In this document: positions 35,359 to 45,661 of the stretch, piece after piece
Layout: the number at the start of each line of letters is the position of its first letter
How positions within the stretch are numbered: the stretch's first letter is position 1
Made by a program: the position numbers and the translations under genes
Notes under the pieces: model-generated
What the model was told of the DNA's origin: nothing
The model's input: the letters and a program-made list of their open reading frames with translations, nothing else
Database searches by the model: none
Origin: Aliiruegeria lutimaris
GTDB taxonomy: Bacteria > Pseudomonadota > Alphaproteobacteria > Rhodobacterales > Rhodobacteraceae
Reading direction: 5' to 3'
DNA: 64,000 nucleotides
Assembly: GCF_900099935.1 (NCBI RefSeq)
Contig: NZ_FNEK01000018.1
Span: 1-64,000 of the forward strand

Positions 35359-35892
35359 GCCGGTGCCATGGTCCTGCATGGCTGCGGGCGCCGGCCTGCC
35401 ACAGCCGGACCAGCGGTTCGGTTCTCACGCCCGCATTCCCATCGCGCAAATCCCACCGCCATTGCAGTGCCGCTCACGATGCGTTCCGCCAAGGGTGTTA
35501 CCTTGGGAGGGGGCAGCGCCAGCCTCGACCTGTCCGGGCGCGCTGATGAGTCCCGCTGCAAATTGGCGCGCTTCGGGGCCGATTTAGCTTGGCCGTTCAA
35601 ATTCGGAATTATGCAAGTTCCGATACTCTGACCGGTACATCGGGCGGCGGCCTGTTTCATTGCCCTTCCAATGACCAGGCGCGACCAAAGGTAGTTCCCG
35701 CCTTGGCAGATTGGGAAATAAGCGGACGGTGGCACGGGTAGCAACGAATGGCGGCTTGCCGCCCTTCTTGACCGATGCCGCGAAGGCGTCGTCTCCTATT
35801 TCTCCATCGCAGCGAACGGCCGCTAGGTCGGCAAAGTCGACTCGCAAAACGGCGGGACCTGATAGGCCGATCGGATCGACCGGCCCAACTCG
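35359..35892. other. Intergenic region, no gene recognised
   Basis: About 530 bp between the HExxH gene and the integrase fragment. Frames are short and overlapping. It looks like degraded sequence at an island edge. Confidence 0.35.
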
Positions 35893-36156
35893 TCAGATCT
35901 CGACGGACTCGGCGATTGAGAGTGCATCCTCCAAATCGACACCGGCATAACGGACAGTACTGCCCATTTTCATGTGTCCCAGTAGGAGTTGCACCGCTCG
36001 CAGGTTGCCAGTTCTGCAATATATCTGAGCAACCCTGTTTCGAAGTATCGAATGCGTTCCGTACGAAGTGAGGTCCAGCCAGATTGACTGGACCCATTTT
36101 CGAACCAGGCGAGCATACTGGCTTTGCGCAACCCATTTCTTATCCGTTGGAATCAT
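35893..36156 (-). pseudogene. Tyrosine recombinase, C-terminal remnant
   Basis: 87 residues can be read, including QYARLVRKWVQSI, YGTHSILRNRVAQIYCRTGN, LRAVQLLLGHMKMGSTVRY and AGVDLEDALSIAE. This is the end of a phage-type integrase catalytic domain. In relatives the His-x-x-Arg motif reads HSxR; here it is HSIL, so the catalytic arginine is lost. The N-terminal two thirds are gone; rhamnose genes start 34 bp further. It is a scar of an earlier insertion. Confidence 0.8.
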
Positions 36157-36190
36157 GGCTGGGCGGGGCTTGCGCGGCTGCGGTTGTTCT

Positions 36191-38293
36191 TTAGCGGGTG
36201 AACGACTGCACGTTTCCGGCATCCACGTTGATGATATTGCCTGTGGACTTGGCAGATGCCTCAGACACCAGGAAATACGTAGCTTCGGCGATGTCCTCGG
36301 GCAGGACCGAACGCTTGAGCAGGGAGCGTTGGCGGTACATCTCCTCAAGGCCATCCTTGTCGGTCTTGTAGGTGCTGGCGCGCTGGTCGAGCCACTCGCC
36401 GGACCAGATGCGCGAGCCGCGCAGCACCGCGTCGGGATTGACCACGTTGACCCGGATGCCCTCGGGAGCCCCTTCGAGCGCAAGGCAGCGGGCGAGGTGG
36501 ATCTCGCTGGCCTTGGCGGTGCAATAGGCCGACGCGTTGGGGGAGGCTGCGAGGCCGTTCTTGGAGGCCACGAAGACCACGGCACCGCCGATGGATTGCA
36601 CCTTCATAAGTTTGAAGGCGGCGCGCGAGACAAGGAAGTAACCGGTCGACAGGATCGACATGTTGCGGTTCCACAGCTCGAGGCTGGTGTCCTCGATCGG
36701 GGCGGACGATGCGATGCCGGCATTCGATACCAGCAGGTCCACGCCGCCAAATTCGCGAGCGGCGGTGGCAAAGGCCGCGTCCACGGCGGCTTCGTCGGTC
36801 ACGTCGAGCGTCACGGCCCGGACGACGTCGGCGGAGTGGCGCGCCGCCAGCGCGGCCCGGGTTTCTTCCAGCGCGTCCTGGGCGATGTCGGCCAGGACCA
36901 CGCAGGCGCCCTCGCGCAGGAACCGCTCCGCGGTGGCCGAGCCAATTCCGCCCGCCGCCCCGGTCACAAGTGCCACCCGACCGGCCAGCGGTTTCGGTTT
37001 CGGCATCCGCTGCAGCTTTGCTTCCTCGAGCAGCCAGTACTCGATGTCGAAGGCCTCCTGTTCCGGAAGGCCGCGATACTCCGAGACCGCCGAGGCACCG
37101 CGCATCACGTTGATCGCGTTGACATAGAACTCGCCCGAGATGCGCGCCGTCGCCTTGTCCTTGGCGAAGGTGATCATTCCGACGCCGGGCACCAGATACA
37201 CCACCGCGTTGGGGTCGCGCATGGCCGGGCTGGTGTCACGCTTGCAGCGCTCGTAATAGGCGGCGTAATTCTCCCGATAGGTGGCAACCGACGCGTCCAA
37301 ACCGTCGAGCAAGGCGGCCACATCCGGTGCGGCGGGATCGAAATCCACCACCAGGGGGCAGATCTTGGTGCGCAGGAAGTGATCGGGGCAGCTTGTCCCG
37401 AGCGCGGCGAGCGCTGGCATGTCCGCCGCGTTCACGAAGTCGAGCACCGCTGGCTGGTCGTCGAAATGGCCAACCATGTGCTGGGCGCCGGAGACCATGC
37501 CGCGGATGGCGGGCATCAGCTCGGAGGCGACGGCGGCGCGGGCTTCGGGCGCAAGCGCCGTGTGGATTGCACCGCCGAAAGCCGGCTTGCCGGCTGTCCT
37601 CGCGTCGAACCACGTGATGGCGCGATTGATCGTTTCAATCGTCAGCGCGTAGCAGTCCAGCGCAGTATCCGCCCATGTGAACAGCCCGTGGGATTCGAGG
37701 ATGACGCCCTTGGCTTCCGGATTCCGCAGGCAGAAATCTTCCAGCCAGAGGCCAAGCTCGTACCCCGGCCGCTTCCACGGCAGCCAGCCGATCTCACCGC
37801 CAAAGATTTCCTGGGTGATCGCCTCGGACCCGGCCGAGGCGGCAATCGCGATGATGGCGTCCGGGTGGACGTGATCGACATGGCGCCTTGGCACATAGGC
37901 GTGCAACGGCGTGTCGATGGAGGCGGCGCGCGGGTTCAGGTTGAAGGTGCAATGGGGCAAGTAGCTCACCATTTCGTCCTCATGCTCAGCTCCGCGATAC
38001 AGCCCCTTGAGCGCTTCAAGTTTGTCCATGTAGAGCGTGGAGAACCCGGCGCGTTCAATGGAGCCGAGATCACCGCCGGACCCTTTGACCCAGAGGACCT
38101 CGCAGCTCTGCCCGGTCAACGGGTCGGTCTCGGTGATCTTGGCCGAGGTGTTTCCACCGCCATAATTGGTCACGCGCTTATCAGAACCAAGCAGGTTTGA
38201 CCGGTAGACCAGGCGGTCCGATTCGCTCATCCCGTCGGCGCGGGCTGCGTCCCATCGATTGCTCAGAAGGGTGTTTTCGGCTTTTATTGTCAT
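36191..38293 (-). CDS. rhaD: Bifunctional rhamnulose-1-phosphate aldolase / short-chain dehydrogenase
   Basis: 700 residues from MTIKAENTLLSNRWDAARAD at 38293, with GGGAGGAG upstream. The N-terminal class II aldolase domain (to about 420) has NYGGGNTSAK, HVHPDAIIAIA and LESHGLFTWA with metal-binding histidines. The C-terminal SDR domain (from about 430) has ALVTGAAGGIGSATAERFLR, LVSNAGIASS and the Tyr/Lys pair in SAYCTAKAS. It splits rhamnulose-1-phosphate to dihydroxyacetone phosphate and L-lactaldehyde and oxidises the latter. This fusion is standard in rhizobial rhamnose operons. Divergent from rhaR, probably under its control. Confidence 0.93.
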   Translation of the reverse strand: MTIKAENTLLSNRWDAARADGMSESDRLVYRSNLLGSDKRVTNYGGGNTSAKITETDPLTGQSCEVLWVKGSGGDLGSIERAGFSTLYMDKLEALKGLYRGAEHEDEMVSYLPHCTFNLNPRAASIDTPLHAYVPRRHVDHVHPDAIIAIAASAGSEAITQEIFGGEIGWLPWKRPGYELGLWLEDFCLRNPEAKGVILESHGLFTWADTALDCYALTIETINRAITWFDARTAGKPAFGGAIHTALAPEARAAVASELMPAIRGMVSGAQHMVGHFDDQPAVLDFVNAADMPALAALGTSCPDHFLRTKICPLVVDFDPAAPDVAALLDGLDASVATYRENYAAYYERCKRDTSPAMRDPNAVVYLVPGVGMITFAKDKATARISGEFYVNAINVMRGASAVSEYRGLPEQEAFDIEYWLLEEAKLQRMPKPKPLAGRVALVTGAAGGIGSATAERFLREGACVVLADIAQDALEETRAALAARHSADVVRAVTLDVTDEAAVDAAFATAAREFGGVDLLVSNAGIASSAPIEDTSLELWNRNMSILSTGYFLVSRAAFKLMKVQSIGGAVVFVASKNGLAASPNASAYCTAKASEIHLARCLALEGAPEGIRVNVVNPDAVLRGSRIWSGEWLDQRASTYKTDKDGLEEMYRQRSLLKRSVLPEDIAEATYFLVSEASAKSTGNIINVDAGNVQSFTR

Positions 38294-38365
38294 GTGTTCT
38301 GCTCCTCCCAAGAGCGCGCGAAGTCTGTCAAAGCTGTGACAAGGCTGATAATCTATCCACTCAAA

Positions 38366-38436
38366 GTCAATCAATAATGATCACCACCGGACCAAAGTAC
38401 TCAAAACTAGCGAATTGATGATTGAAAATGATTGAC
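38366..38436. promoter_or_regulatory. Putative RhaR operator sites between rhaD and rhaR
   Basis: GTCAATCA (38366-38373) and its inverse TGATTGAC (38429-38436) flank a central region that also holds TGATTGAA (38419-38426). They lie in the 186-bp divergent spacer. DeoR-family repressors commonly bind such separated repeats. The assignment to RhaR is inferred from position. Confidence 0.45.
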
Positions 38437-38479
38437 AGTGAGTGTTTGAGGGATCAACGTCTACGATAAGGAGGACGCA

Positions 38480-39286
38480 ATGCTCGAGTCGGAACGCCAC
38501 AGGGTCATTCTATCGGCTGTCCAGGACAGGCCGGTGGTCACCGTGGCAGATCTGTGCACCCTGACCGGGGCATCTGAAGCAACGGTTCGCCGCGATATCG
38601 CGGCATTGCACATGCAAAAGAAATTGCGCCGGGTGCGTGGTGGAGCCGAAGCGATTGCCCCGCCGAAATTCGTCGGGCTCGCCGGGCATCCATTTGCCAT
38701 GAACCAGACCCGCAAGATCGCCGAGAAGCAGGCGATTGCGCTGGCCGCGGCGGAGCTCTGCGAGGATGGCGAGTCCATCATCATCAATGGCGGGACGACG
38801 ACCTTCCAGATGGTGCACCCGCTGGCCAATCGCCGGCTGCAGGTTTTCACCAACAGCTTTCCGATCGCCGAGCACCTGCTGAAGAATTCCAAGAACACGG
38901 TGATGGTGCCGGGCGGCGTGATCTATCGCGAGCAGAACATCATCCTGTCGCCTTTCGACAATGACGTATCGAGCAACTTCTATGCCCGGCGCATGTTCAT
39001 GGGCATCCACGGGATCGGGCGGCTTGGTCTTATGGAGGAAGACCCGCTGCTGATCCAGGCCGAACAGAAACTGATCGGTCAGGCTGATGAGTTGGTGGTT
39101 CTGGCTGACTCGTCCAAGTTCCGCAACCGCTCGAGCCTCGTGCTCTGCCCGCTGGAACGGATCGACACCGTGATTACCGATGACGGCATCGACGACGAGA
39201 GCGCCACGCTGCTGGAAGCAGCCGGTGTTCGGTTGATCGTCGCCACGGTTGACGCGCAACGCAATACCACCTCGCAGGCCGGGTAA
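38480..39286 (+). CDS. rhaR: DeoR-family regulator of rhamnose catabolism
   Basis: 268 residues; AAGGAGG precedes the start. The N-terminal DeoR helix-turn-helix reads VTVADLCTLTGASEATVRRD; the C-terminal sugar-phosphate sensor has INGGTTTFQMVHPL, VFTNSFPIAEHLL, VMVPGGVIYREQNII and VLADSSKFRNRSS. First gene of the plus-strand operon and divergent from rhaD, as in Rhizobium leguminosarum, where RhaR controls both directions. The effector is probably a rhamnose pathway phosphate. Confidence 0.92.
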   Translation: MLESERHRVILSAVQDRPVVTVADLCTLTGASEATVRRDIAALHMQKKLRRVRGGAEAIAPPKFVGLAGHPFAMNQTRKIAEKQAIALAAAELCEDGESIIINGGTTTFQMVHPLANRRLQVFTNSFPIAEHLLKNSKNTVMVPGGVIYREQNIILSPFDNDVSSNFYARRMFMGIHGIGRLGLMEEDPLLIQAEQKLIGQADELVVLADSSKFRNRSSLVLCPLERIDTVITDDGIDDESATLLEAAGVRLIVATVDAQRNTTSQAG

Positions 39287-39333
39287 AGGCCGGGCTGCGG
39301 GCAGGATACCAACGCTCAAGGGAGGAAACCATA

Positions 39334-40326
39334 ATGAGCATCTTCAAGAAGGCCCTGACCACAGCCACGATTGCCACGACCCTGTTCGCCGGGGCCGCGC
39401 AGGCCGACGACATGCGCATCGCGCTCGTCGTCAAGGCGCTCGGCATCGGCTTCTTCGAGGCCGCCGCGAAAGGCGCCGAGGAAGCGGCCGCCGAGCTTGG
39501 CGGCGTCGAGATCATCTATACCGGCCCGACCGACACCACCGCCGAGGGGCAGATCGAGGTGATCAACTCGCTGATCGCCCAGCAGGTCGACGCGATTGCC
39601 GTCTCCGCCAATGATACCGACGCGCTTGTGCCGACGCTCAAGAAGGCCATGCAGCGCGGGATCACCGTGATCTCCTGGGATTCCGGTGTCGCCGAAGACG
39701 GCCGCCAGCTTCACCTCAATCCGTCGTCGAACTCGCTGATCGGCAACATGATCATCAAGCTGGCCGCCGACCATATGCCCGACGGTGGCGATGTGGCCGT
39801 GCTGTCCGCCACCACGACCTCGACCAACCAGAACATCTGGATCGAGGAAATGACCAAGGTCCTGCCGAACTACCCCGGCATCAACGTCGTGGCGACCGTC
39901 TACGGCGACGACCTTGCCGACAAATCCTATCGTGAGGCAACCGGTCTGATGCAGACCTACCCCGACCTGAAGGCGATTATCGCACCGACCTCCGTGGGCA
40001 TCGTAGCCGCCGCGCAGGCCGTGGTGGATGCCGGCAAGGTGGGCCAGGTCAACGTGACCGGTCTGGGCCTTCCGTCGGAAATGGCGGGCGCCATTGAATC
40101 GGGTGCTTCCAAGTCCTTCGCGATCTGGAACCCGATCGACCTCGGCTATTCCGCAGCCATGCTGGCGCACGCGCTTGCTTCCGGCGAGGCTGAAGCCGGT
40201 CCGGGCGCCGAGATCCCGATGGGCCGCATGGGCAAGCTGAAGCTCGACGAGAATACCAACGGCGCGATGGCAGACCCGTTCGTCTACGACGCCTCCAATA
40301 TCGAAGAGTTCAAGAGCATCTTCTGA
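39334..40326 (+). CDS. rhaS: Rhamnose ABC transporter substrate-binding protein
   Basis: 330 residues with signal peptide (ALTTATIATTLFAGAAQA) after GGGAGG. Periplasmic sugar-binding fold of the RbsB/RhaS group: IALVVKALGIGFFEAAAKGA, IAVSANDTDALVPTLKKAMQ, VISWDSGVAEDGRQLHLNPS. It captures L-rhamnose in the periplasm for RhaTPQ. A stable hairpin after its stop may raise its mRNA level over the downstream genes. Confidence 0.92.
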   Translation: MSIFKKALTTATIATTLFAGAAQADDMRIALVVKALGIGFFEAAAKGAEEAAAELGGVEIIYTGPTDTTAEGQIEVINSLIAQQVDAIAVSANDTDALVPTLKKAMQRGITVISWDSGVAEDGRQLHLNPSSNSLIGNMIIKLAADHMPDGGDVAVLSATTTSTNQNIWIEEMTKVLPNYPGINVVATVYGDDLADKSYREATGLMQTYPDLKAIIAPTSVGIVAAAQAVVDAGKVGQVNVTGLGLPSEMAGAIESGASKSFAIWNPIDLGYSAAMLAHALASGEAEAGPGAEIPMGRMGKLKLDENTNGAMADPFVYDASNIEEFKSIF

Positions 40327-40340
40327 TCCTCTTGTCTCCC

Positions 40341-40367
40341 GGGTTCGGCCCATCCGGCGCCGAACCC
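40341..40367 (+). terminator. Hairpin between rhaS and rhaT
   Basis: Stem GGGTTCGGC / GCCGAACCC with a 9-base loop, 14 bp after the rhaS stop, no U-run. Such hairpins after binding-protein genes usually stabilise the upstream mRNA or cut read-through. Confidence 0.6.
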
Positions 40368-40402
40368 ACCCTTCATCACACATTGAACGGCTGGATCTCG
40401 CA

Positions 40403-41947
40403 ATGTACCTCAGCCCTGATGTCAGCAAGGCAACCGACGCCCTCATGACAGACCCGATCCTCTCCCTCGACGGCATCACGAAGATCTTTCCGGGCGTGCG
40501 CGCACTCTCCGATGTCAAGCTCGATCTCTATCCCGGCCAGGTGACTGCGCTCGTGGGTGAGAACGGGGCCGGGAAGTCGACCATCGTCAAGGTCCTGACC
40601 GGCATCTACCAGCCCGAAGAGGGTACGATCCGCGTCGATGGCCAGGAAACCCGCTTTCCAACCGCCCAACACGCTGCCGATGCCGGCATCACCGCGATCC
40701 ACCAGGAAACCGTCCTGTTCGATGAGCTTTCGGTGGCCGAAAACATTTATATCGGCCACGCGCCGCGCGGAAAATACGGGCTGATCGACACCGCGCGGAT
40801 GCGTCGGGACGCCAAGGAACTGCTCGACCGCGTCGGCGCCGAAATCGACCCTGCCGTGCCCCTCAAGGATCTCGGTATTGCCAACAAGCACCTCGTTGCG
40901 ATCTCCCGCGCGCTCTCCATCGATGCGCGCGTGGTGATCATGGACGAGCCGACCGCAGCCCTCAGCCAGAAGGAGATCGAGGAGCTTTACGAGCTGGTCG
41001 ACCGTCTCAAGGCCGAGGGCAAGGCGATCCTCTTCATCAGCCACAAGTTCGACGAGATCTTCCGCATTGCCGACCGCTACACCGTGTTCCGTGACGGGCA
41101 GTATGTCGGTGCCGGAGCCATGGCCGATATCACAGAGGATGACCTCGTGCGCCTGATGGTCGGCCGCTCGGTCGAAAATATCTTCCCGGAGCGCGATGCG
41201 ACGCCCGGCGACGAGATCCTGCAGGTCTCGGGTTACTGCCACCCGACCGAGTTCGAGGACATCAACTTCACTCTGCGCAAGGGTGAGATCCTCGGCTTCT
41301 ACGGTCTCGTCGGCGCAGGCCGGTCCGAAGTGATGCAGGCGCTCTTCGGCATCACGAAACCTTCCGCCGGCACGATCTGCGTCGACGGAAAACCACGCCG
41401 CATCGGCTCGACGGCGGAAGCGGTCGAATCCGGTATCGTCTATGTGCCGGAGGATCGCGGAAAACAGGGTGCGATCATCGGCATGCCGATCTTCAAGAAC
41501 GTCACCCTGCCATCGCTGAACCGCACTTCGAAAAACGGCTTCACCCGGATGGCCGAGGAATTCGCATTGGCGCGGAAATATACCGAGCGGCTCGACCTGC
41601 GGGCGGCTTCGCTCGATCAGGATGTGGGCAACCTCTCCGGCGGCAATCAACAGAAGGTGGTGATCGCCAAATGGCTCGCCACCGAGCCCAAGATCATCAT
41701 CCTCGACGAGCCGACCAAGGGCATTGATATCGGCTCCAAGGCCGCTGTCCACGCCTTCACCGCCGAGCTTGCCGCGCAAGGATTGGCGGTGATCATGGTT
41801 TCCTCGGAGATCCCCGAGATCGTCGGCATGTCCGACCGGGTGATCGTGATGCGCGAGGGGCGCATGGTCGCCGAACTTCAGGGCGACGAGGTGACCCCCG
41901 AAACGCTTGTCCGACACGCAGCCGGCATTTCGGAGGGTTCGGCATGA
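40403..41947 (+). CDS. rhaT: Rhamnose ABC transporter ATPase (two nucleotide domains)
   Basis: 514 residues. Two ABC domains as in RbsA-type sugar importers: the first has Walker A GENGAGKSTIVKVL and Walker B VVIMDEPTAALSQ; the second has a degenerate Walker A (GLVGAGRSEVMQAL), signature NLSGGNQQKVVIAKWL and IIILDEPTKGIDIGSK. The start at 40403 is modestly supported; ATG 40445 is an alternative. Its stop overlaps the rhaP start (ATGA). Confidence 0.94.
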   Translation: MYLSPDVSKATDALMTDPILSLDGITKIFPGVRALSDVKLDLYPGQVTALVGENGAGKSTIVKVLTGIYQPEEGTIRVDGQETRFPTAQHAADAGITAIHQETVLFDELSVAENIYIGHAPRGKYGLIDTARMRRDAKELLDRVGAEIDPAVPLKDLGIANKHLVAISRALSIDARVVIMDEPTAALSQKEIEELYELVDRLKAEGKAILFISHKFDEIFRIADRYTVFRDGQYVGAGAMADITEDDLVRLMVGRSVENIFPERDATPGDEILQVSGYCHPTEFEDINFTLRKGEILGFYGLVGAGRSEVMQALFGITKPSAGTICVDGKPRRIGSTAEAVESGIVYVPEDRGKQGAIIGMPIFKNVTLPSLNRTSKNGFTRMAEEFALARKYTERLDLRAASLDQDVGNLSGGNQQKVVIAKWLATEPKIIILDEPTKGIDIGSKAAVHAFTAELAAQGLAVIMVSSEIPEIVGMSDRVIVMREGRMVAELQGDEVTPETLVRHAAGISEGSA

Positions 41948-42927
41948 TTTCCAACATGATAAAATCCCGCGAGGCCATCCTTCTGGCAGCGATCCTCGGG
42001 TTGCTGGCGATCATCGCCTCGCGTTTTCCGGCCTATGTGGAACCGGGCAACCTTATCAACGTCTTCAATGACACGTCGACACTGATCATCCTGGCCATGG
42101 GCCAGATGTGCGTGATCCTCACCCGCTGTATCGACCTTTCGGTGGCGGCCAATGTGGCGCTCACCGGCATGGTCGTGGCCACGCTCAACACGTTGATGCC
42201 CGGAATGCCGGTGGTCGCGATCCTCGTCATCGCGCTCACGCTCGGCGCCTGCCTCGGCGCGGTCAACGGTTTGCTGGTCTGGAAGCTCCAGATTCCGGCC
42301 ATCGTCGTCACGCTGGGCACGATGACCATCTTCCGCGGTATCGTCTTCCTGATCTCCGACGGCAAATGGATCAACGCGCACGAGATGAGCGCGGGCTTCA
42401 AGGCCTTTCCACGCATGGAGATCGCCGGCCTGCCGATGCTGTCCTGGATCGCGATCCTCGTGGTCATCTGCTTCGTGGTGATCATCAACCGCACGCCGCT
42501 CGGCCGCTCCTTTTTCGCCGTCGGCGGCAACCCGCACGCGGCAGTCTATACCGGCATTGATGTCGGCCGGACGCAGTTCCTGGCCTTCACCATCTCCGGC
42601 ATGATGGCCGGGCTCACGGGCTATCTCTGGGTGTCGCGCTTCGCCGTGGCCTATGTGGACATCGCAGGCGGGTTCGAGCTTGAAGTCGTCGCAGCCTGTG
42701 TCATCGGCGGCATCTCCATCGCCGGCGGTGTCGGCTCGGTGGCAGGCACGCTTCTGGGCGCGCTCTTCCTCGGGGTGATCAAGAACGCCCTGCCGGTCAT
42801 CAATATCTCGCCCTTCTGGCAGCTCGCGATCTCGGGCAGCGCGATCATCATCGCCGTCGCCTTCAACGCGCAGTCCAGCCGCACCAAGGGCCGGGTCATC
42901 CTCAAATCCGCGGAGCACACGGCATGA
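41944..42927 (+). CDS. rhaP: Rhamnose ABC transporter permease
   Basis: 327 residues, about ten TM segments of the RbsC/BPD_transp_2 family. Typical stretches: ILAMGQMCVILTRCIDLSVA, IPAIVVTLGTMTIFRGIVFL, RSFFAVGGNPHAAVYTGIDV and VAACVIGGISIAGGVGSVAG. It forms the channel with RhaQ. ATGA overlaps on both sides show tight coupling. Confidence 0.93.
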   Translation: MISNMIKSREAILLAAILGLLAIIASRFPAYVEPGNLINVFNDTSTLIILAMGQMCVILTRCIDLSVAANVALTGMVVATLNTLMPGMPVVAILVIALTLGACLGAVNGLLVWKLQIPAIVVTLGTMTIFRGIVFLISDGKWINAHEMSAGFKAFPRMEIAGLPMLSWIAILVVICFVVIINRTPLGRSFFAVGGNPHAAVYTGIDVGRTQFLAFTISGMMAGLTGYLWVSRFAVAYVDIAGGFELEVVAACVIGGISIAGGVGSVAGTLLGALFLGVIKNALPVINISPFWQLAISGSAIIIAVAFNAQSSRTKGRVILKSAEHTA

Positions 42928-43922
42928 CCGACGCAACTCATCACCATGTTCCCGACCGCCTGACCACGCCGCTTCAGCGCGCGCTGAAAAGCTGGGAAAC
43001 GCTCCTGTTGACCGTCGCGGTGGCGATCTTCATCGTCAACTCCTTCGCCTCGCCCTACTTCCTCAATGCCTGGAACCTGAGCGACGCGACCTTCAACTTC
43101 ACCGAAAAGGCCATGATCGCTTTCGCCATGGCGCTGGTCATCATATCGGGCGAGATCGACCTCTCGGTCGCTTCGATCATCGCGCTCACCTCGACCGCGA
43201 TGGGGGCGGCTGCGGAAGTGGGCGTCGGCACGCCCGGCATCGTCGCCATCGGTCTCACGGTCGGGCTGGCCTGCGGGGCGTTCAACGGCGCGCTGGTCAC
43301 AGGGCTGGGTCTGCCGTCCATCGTCGTCACCATCGGCACGATGAGCCTTTTCCGCGGCATCTCCTATATCGTGCTGGGCGATCAGGCCTTCATGAACTAC
43401 CCCGACAGCTTCGCCTGGTTCGGACAGGGCTATGTGTTCTGGGTAATCACCGTGGAATTCGTCTTCTTTCTCGCCTTCGCGGCGGTCTATGGCGTGGTGC
43501 TGCACAAGACCAATTTCGGACGCGGCGTGTTCTCCATCGGCAATAACCCCGTCGGCGCCCTCTTCTCCGGTATCCGGGTCAAGCGGGTGAAGTTCATCCT
43601 CTTCCTGCTGACGGGCCTCATGGCTGCCTTCGCCTCGGTCTGCCTGACCTCCCGGCTCGGCTCAACGCGCCCCTCCATCGCCTTCGGCATGGAGCTGGAG
43701 GTGGTCACCATGGTGGTCCTTGGCGGGGTCAACATCCTCGGTGGCTCCGGCTCGATCCCCGGCGTGGTGATCGCGGCCTTCGTCATGGGGCTGGTTACCT
43801 TCGGCCTGGGCCTGCTCAACGTGCCGGGAATCGTCATGTCGATCTTCATCGGCTTGCTGCTGATTGGCGTCATCGCCTTGCCGCGGCTCTGGTTCCAGAT
43901 CCAGGTGATGAGGGGCAAATGA
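42924..43922 (+). CDS. rhaQ: Rhamnose ABC transporter permease
   Basis: 332 residues, same family as Rha[16 protein letters not shown]-type region ([20 protein letters not shown]), [40 protein letters not shown] and [20 protein letters not shown]. Second channel subunit. Overlaps rhaP and rhaU by four bases each. Confidence 0.93.
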   Translation: MTDATHHHVPDRLTTPLQRALKSWETLLLTVAVAIFIVNSFASPYFLNAWNLSDATFNFTEKAMIAFAMALVIISGEIDLSVASIIALTSTAMGAAAEVGVGTPGIVAIGLTVGLACGAFNGALVTGLGLPSIVVTIGTMSLFRGISYIVLGDQAFMNYPDSFAWFGQGYVFWVITVEFVFFLAFAAVYGVVLHKTNFGRGVFSIGNNPVGALFSGIRVKRVKFILFLLTGLMAAFASVCLTSRLGSTRPSIAFGMELEVVTMVVLGGVNILGGSGSIPGVVIAAFVMGLVTFGLGLLNVPGIVMSIFIGLLLIGVIALPRLWFQIQVMRGK

Positions 43923-44236
43923 TGCAGAAATATGCTTTCCGCATGCGCCTCACCCCCGGTTGCCGCGAGGAATACCAGCGCCGCCATGACGAGATCTGGC
44001 CCGAACTGGAGGAACTGCTGCGCGGGGCTGGCATCTTGGACTATTCGATCCACCTCGATCCGGAGACAAACCTGCTCTTCGGCGTGCTCTGGCGGACCGA
44101 TGATCACCGCATGGACAGCTTGCCCGAGAGCCCGGTTATGCAACGCTGGTGGGCGCACATGGCCGACATCATGGAGACCGGACCCGACAACAAGCCGGTC
44201 GTGACCGAGCTGGAAACGGTGTTTCACCTGCCATGA
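43919..44236 (+). CDS. rhaU: L-rhamnose mutarotase
   Basis: 105 residues, the full length of the RhaU/RhaM family. Visible: [60 protein letters not shown] and [18 protein letters not shown], including the conserved His and Trp pair. It interconverts alpha and beta anomers of L-rhamnose after uptake. Coupled to rhaQ and rhaK by ATGA overlaps. Confidence 0.94.
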   Translation: MMQKYAFRMRLTPGCREEYQRRHDEIWPELEELLRGAGILDYSIHLDPETNLLFGVLWRTDDHRMDSLPESPVMQRWWAHMADIMETGPDNKPVVTELETVFHLP

Positions 44237-45645
44237 GCACGTACAGACATGTCGCCGTCATCGATATCGGCAAGACAAACGCCAAGGTGGCCCTTGTCGA
44301 CATGCAGACCCTCACGGAAATCGATGTCCGGACAACTCCCAACACCGTGCTCGATACGCCGCCCTATCCGCATTTCGATATCGACCATCTCTGGGACTTC
44401 ATCCTCGAAGGTCTGTCAACGTTCCAGAAGACCCATGGAATAGATGCGATCAGCGTGACGACACATGGCGCATCTATCGTGCTTCTGGACGCCGCGGGCG
44501 GGTTGGCTGTCCCGGTTCTGGACTATGAGCATGAGGGGCCGGACAGGCTTGCGGCAGAGTATGACGCGATCCGCCCGGGCTTCGAGAGCACGGGGGCGCC
44601 GCGCCTGCCGATGGGGCTCAATGTCGGCGCACAGCTTCACTGGCTGTTGCGTACCGTTCCCGGATTGCGGGAGCGGGTGGCAAAGGTCGTGACCTATCCG
44701 CAGTTCTGGGTGGCGCGTCTGACCGGGATCGCCTGTACCGAAGTCACTTCTCTGGGCTGTCATACCGATTTGTGGGAACCGGAAATCGGTCGTTTCAGCA
44801 ACCTGCCGGCGCAACTGGGGATTGCCGACAGGATGGCGCCGGCCTACCTGGCCACGGACAAGGTAGGGCCCGTGCTGCCGATGTTGGCGCAGGCCATTGG
44901 GCTGGCGCCGGGTACCCCTGTTTTCTGCGGCATCCACGATTCCAACGCCTCGCTATATCCGCATCTTCTCGCGCTCAAGAGCCCGTTCACGGTCCTGTCG
45001 ACAGGTACATGGGTCATCGCCATGGCTATCGGAGGGCAGGCAACGCGGCTCGACCCTGCACGGGATACGCTGATCAACGTCAATGCGCTCGGAAACCCCG
45101 TCCCTTCGGCCCGTTTCATGGGCGGGCGGGAATACGAACTGCTGATGCGGGGGGAGAACGTCGCCCCTACAACGGACGACATAGAGGCAGTGCTGTCGTG
45201 TGGCGCGATGCTCCTGCCCTCCATTGTCCCCGAGAGCGGACCGTATCAGGGACGACGCCCGGAATGGACCGTTCGGGGGGCAAGCCTCGCGCAAGGCGAG
45301 CGTGCAGCGGTGGTGTCGCTCTACCTCGCCATGATGGCCGAGACCTGCCTCTCGATGATCGGTGCCGCGGGACCGACGCTTACCGAAGGTCCCTTCGCCC
45401 GCAACCAGCTCTTCCTCGATATGCTGGCCGAGGCGACTGGCCGACCCGTCCTCCTCTCTTGCGGGTCGGCCACCGGAACGAGTATCGGCGCCGCGCTTCT
45501 GACCCGCGGCGCCGGCGCGACGCTTTCCGAGAAACCAAGGGTGCACCCACCGCTCGATCTGAGCCGCGCCCATGCGCTCCAATCCTATGCAAAAGACTGG
45601 CGGCAAGCCTGCGGCTCGCAAATCGCCGCGGCCCATTCCGCCTGA
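44233..45645 (+). CDS. rhaK: FGGY-family rhamnose/rhamnulose kinase
   Basis: 470 residues from [20 protein letters not shown] at 44233 (the first 28 codons of the longer frame lie inside rhaU). FGGY kinase features: [59 protein letters not shown] and [17 protein letters not shown]. In R. leguminosarum RhaK phosphorylates the sugar and is also needed for RhaS-T-P-Q transport. It probably provides rhamnulose-1-phosphate for the aldolases. Confidence 0.92.
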   Translation: MSTYRHVAVIDIGKTNAKVALVDMQTLTEIDVRTTPNTVLDTPPYPHFDIDHLWDFILEGLSTFQKTHGIDAISVTTHGASIVLLDAAGGLAVPVLDYEHEGPDRLAAEYDAIRPGFESTGAPRLPMGLNVGAQLHWLLRTVPGLRERVAKVVTYPQFWVARLTGIACTEVTSLGCHTDLWEPEIGRFSNLPAQLGIADRMAPAYLATDKVGPVLPMLAQAIGLAPGTPVFCGIHDSNASLYPHLLALKSPFTVLSTGTWVIAMAIGGQATRLDPARDTLINVNALGNPVPSARFMGGREYELLMRGENVAPTTDDIEAVLSCGAMLLPSIVPESGPYQGRRPEWTVRGASLAQGERAAVVSLYLAMMAETCLSMIGAAGPTLTEGPFARNQLFLDMLAEATGRPVLLSCGSATGTSIGAALLTRGAGATLSEKPRVHPPLDLSRAHALQSYAKDWRQACGSQIAAAHSA

Positions 45646-45661
45646 ATACAAGGAAGCTGAC

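Noticed and set aside
35584-35847. Short minus-strand frame before the integrase scar
   Set aside because: No start site and overlapping frames on both strands. It looks like degraded intergenic DNA.
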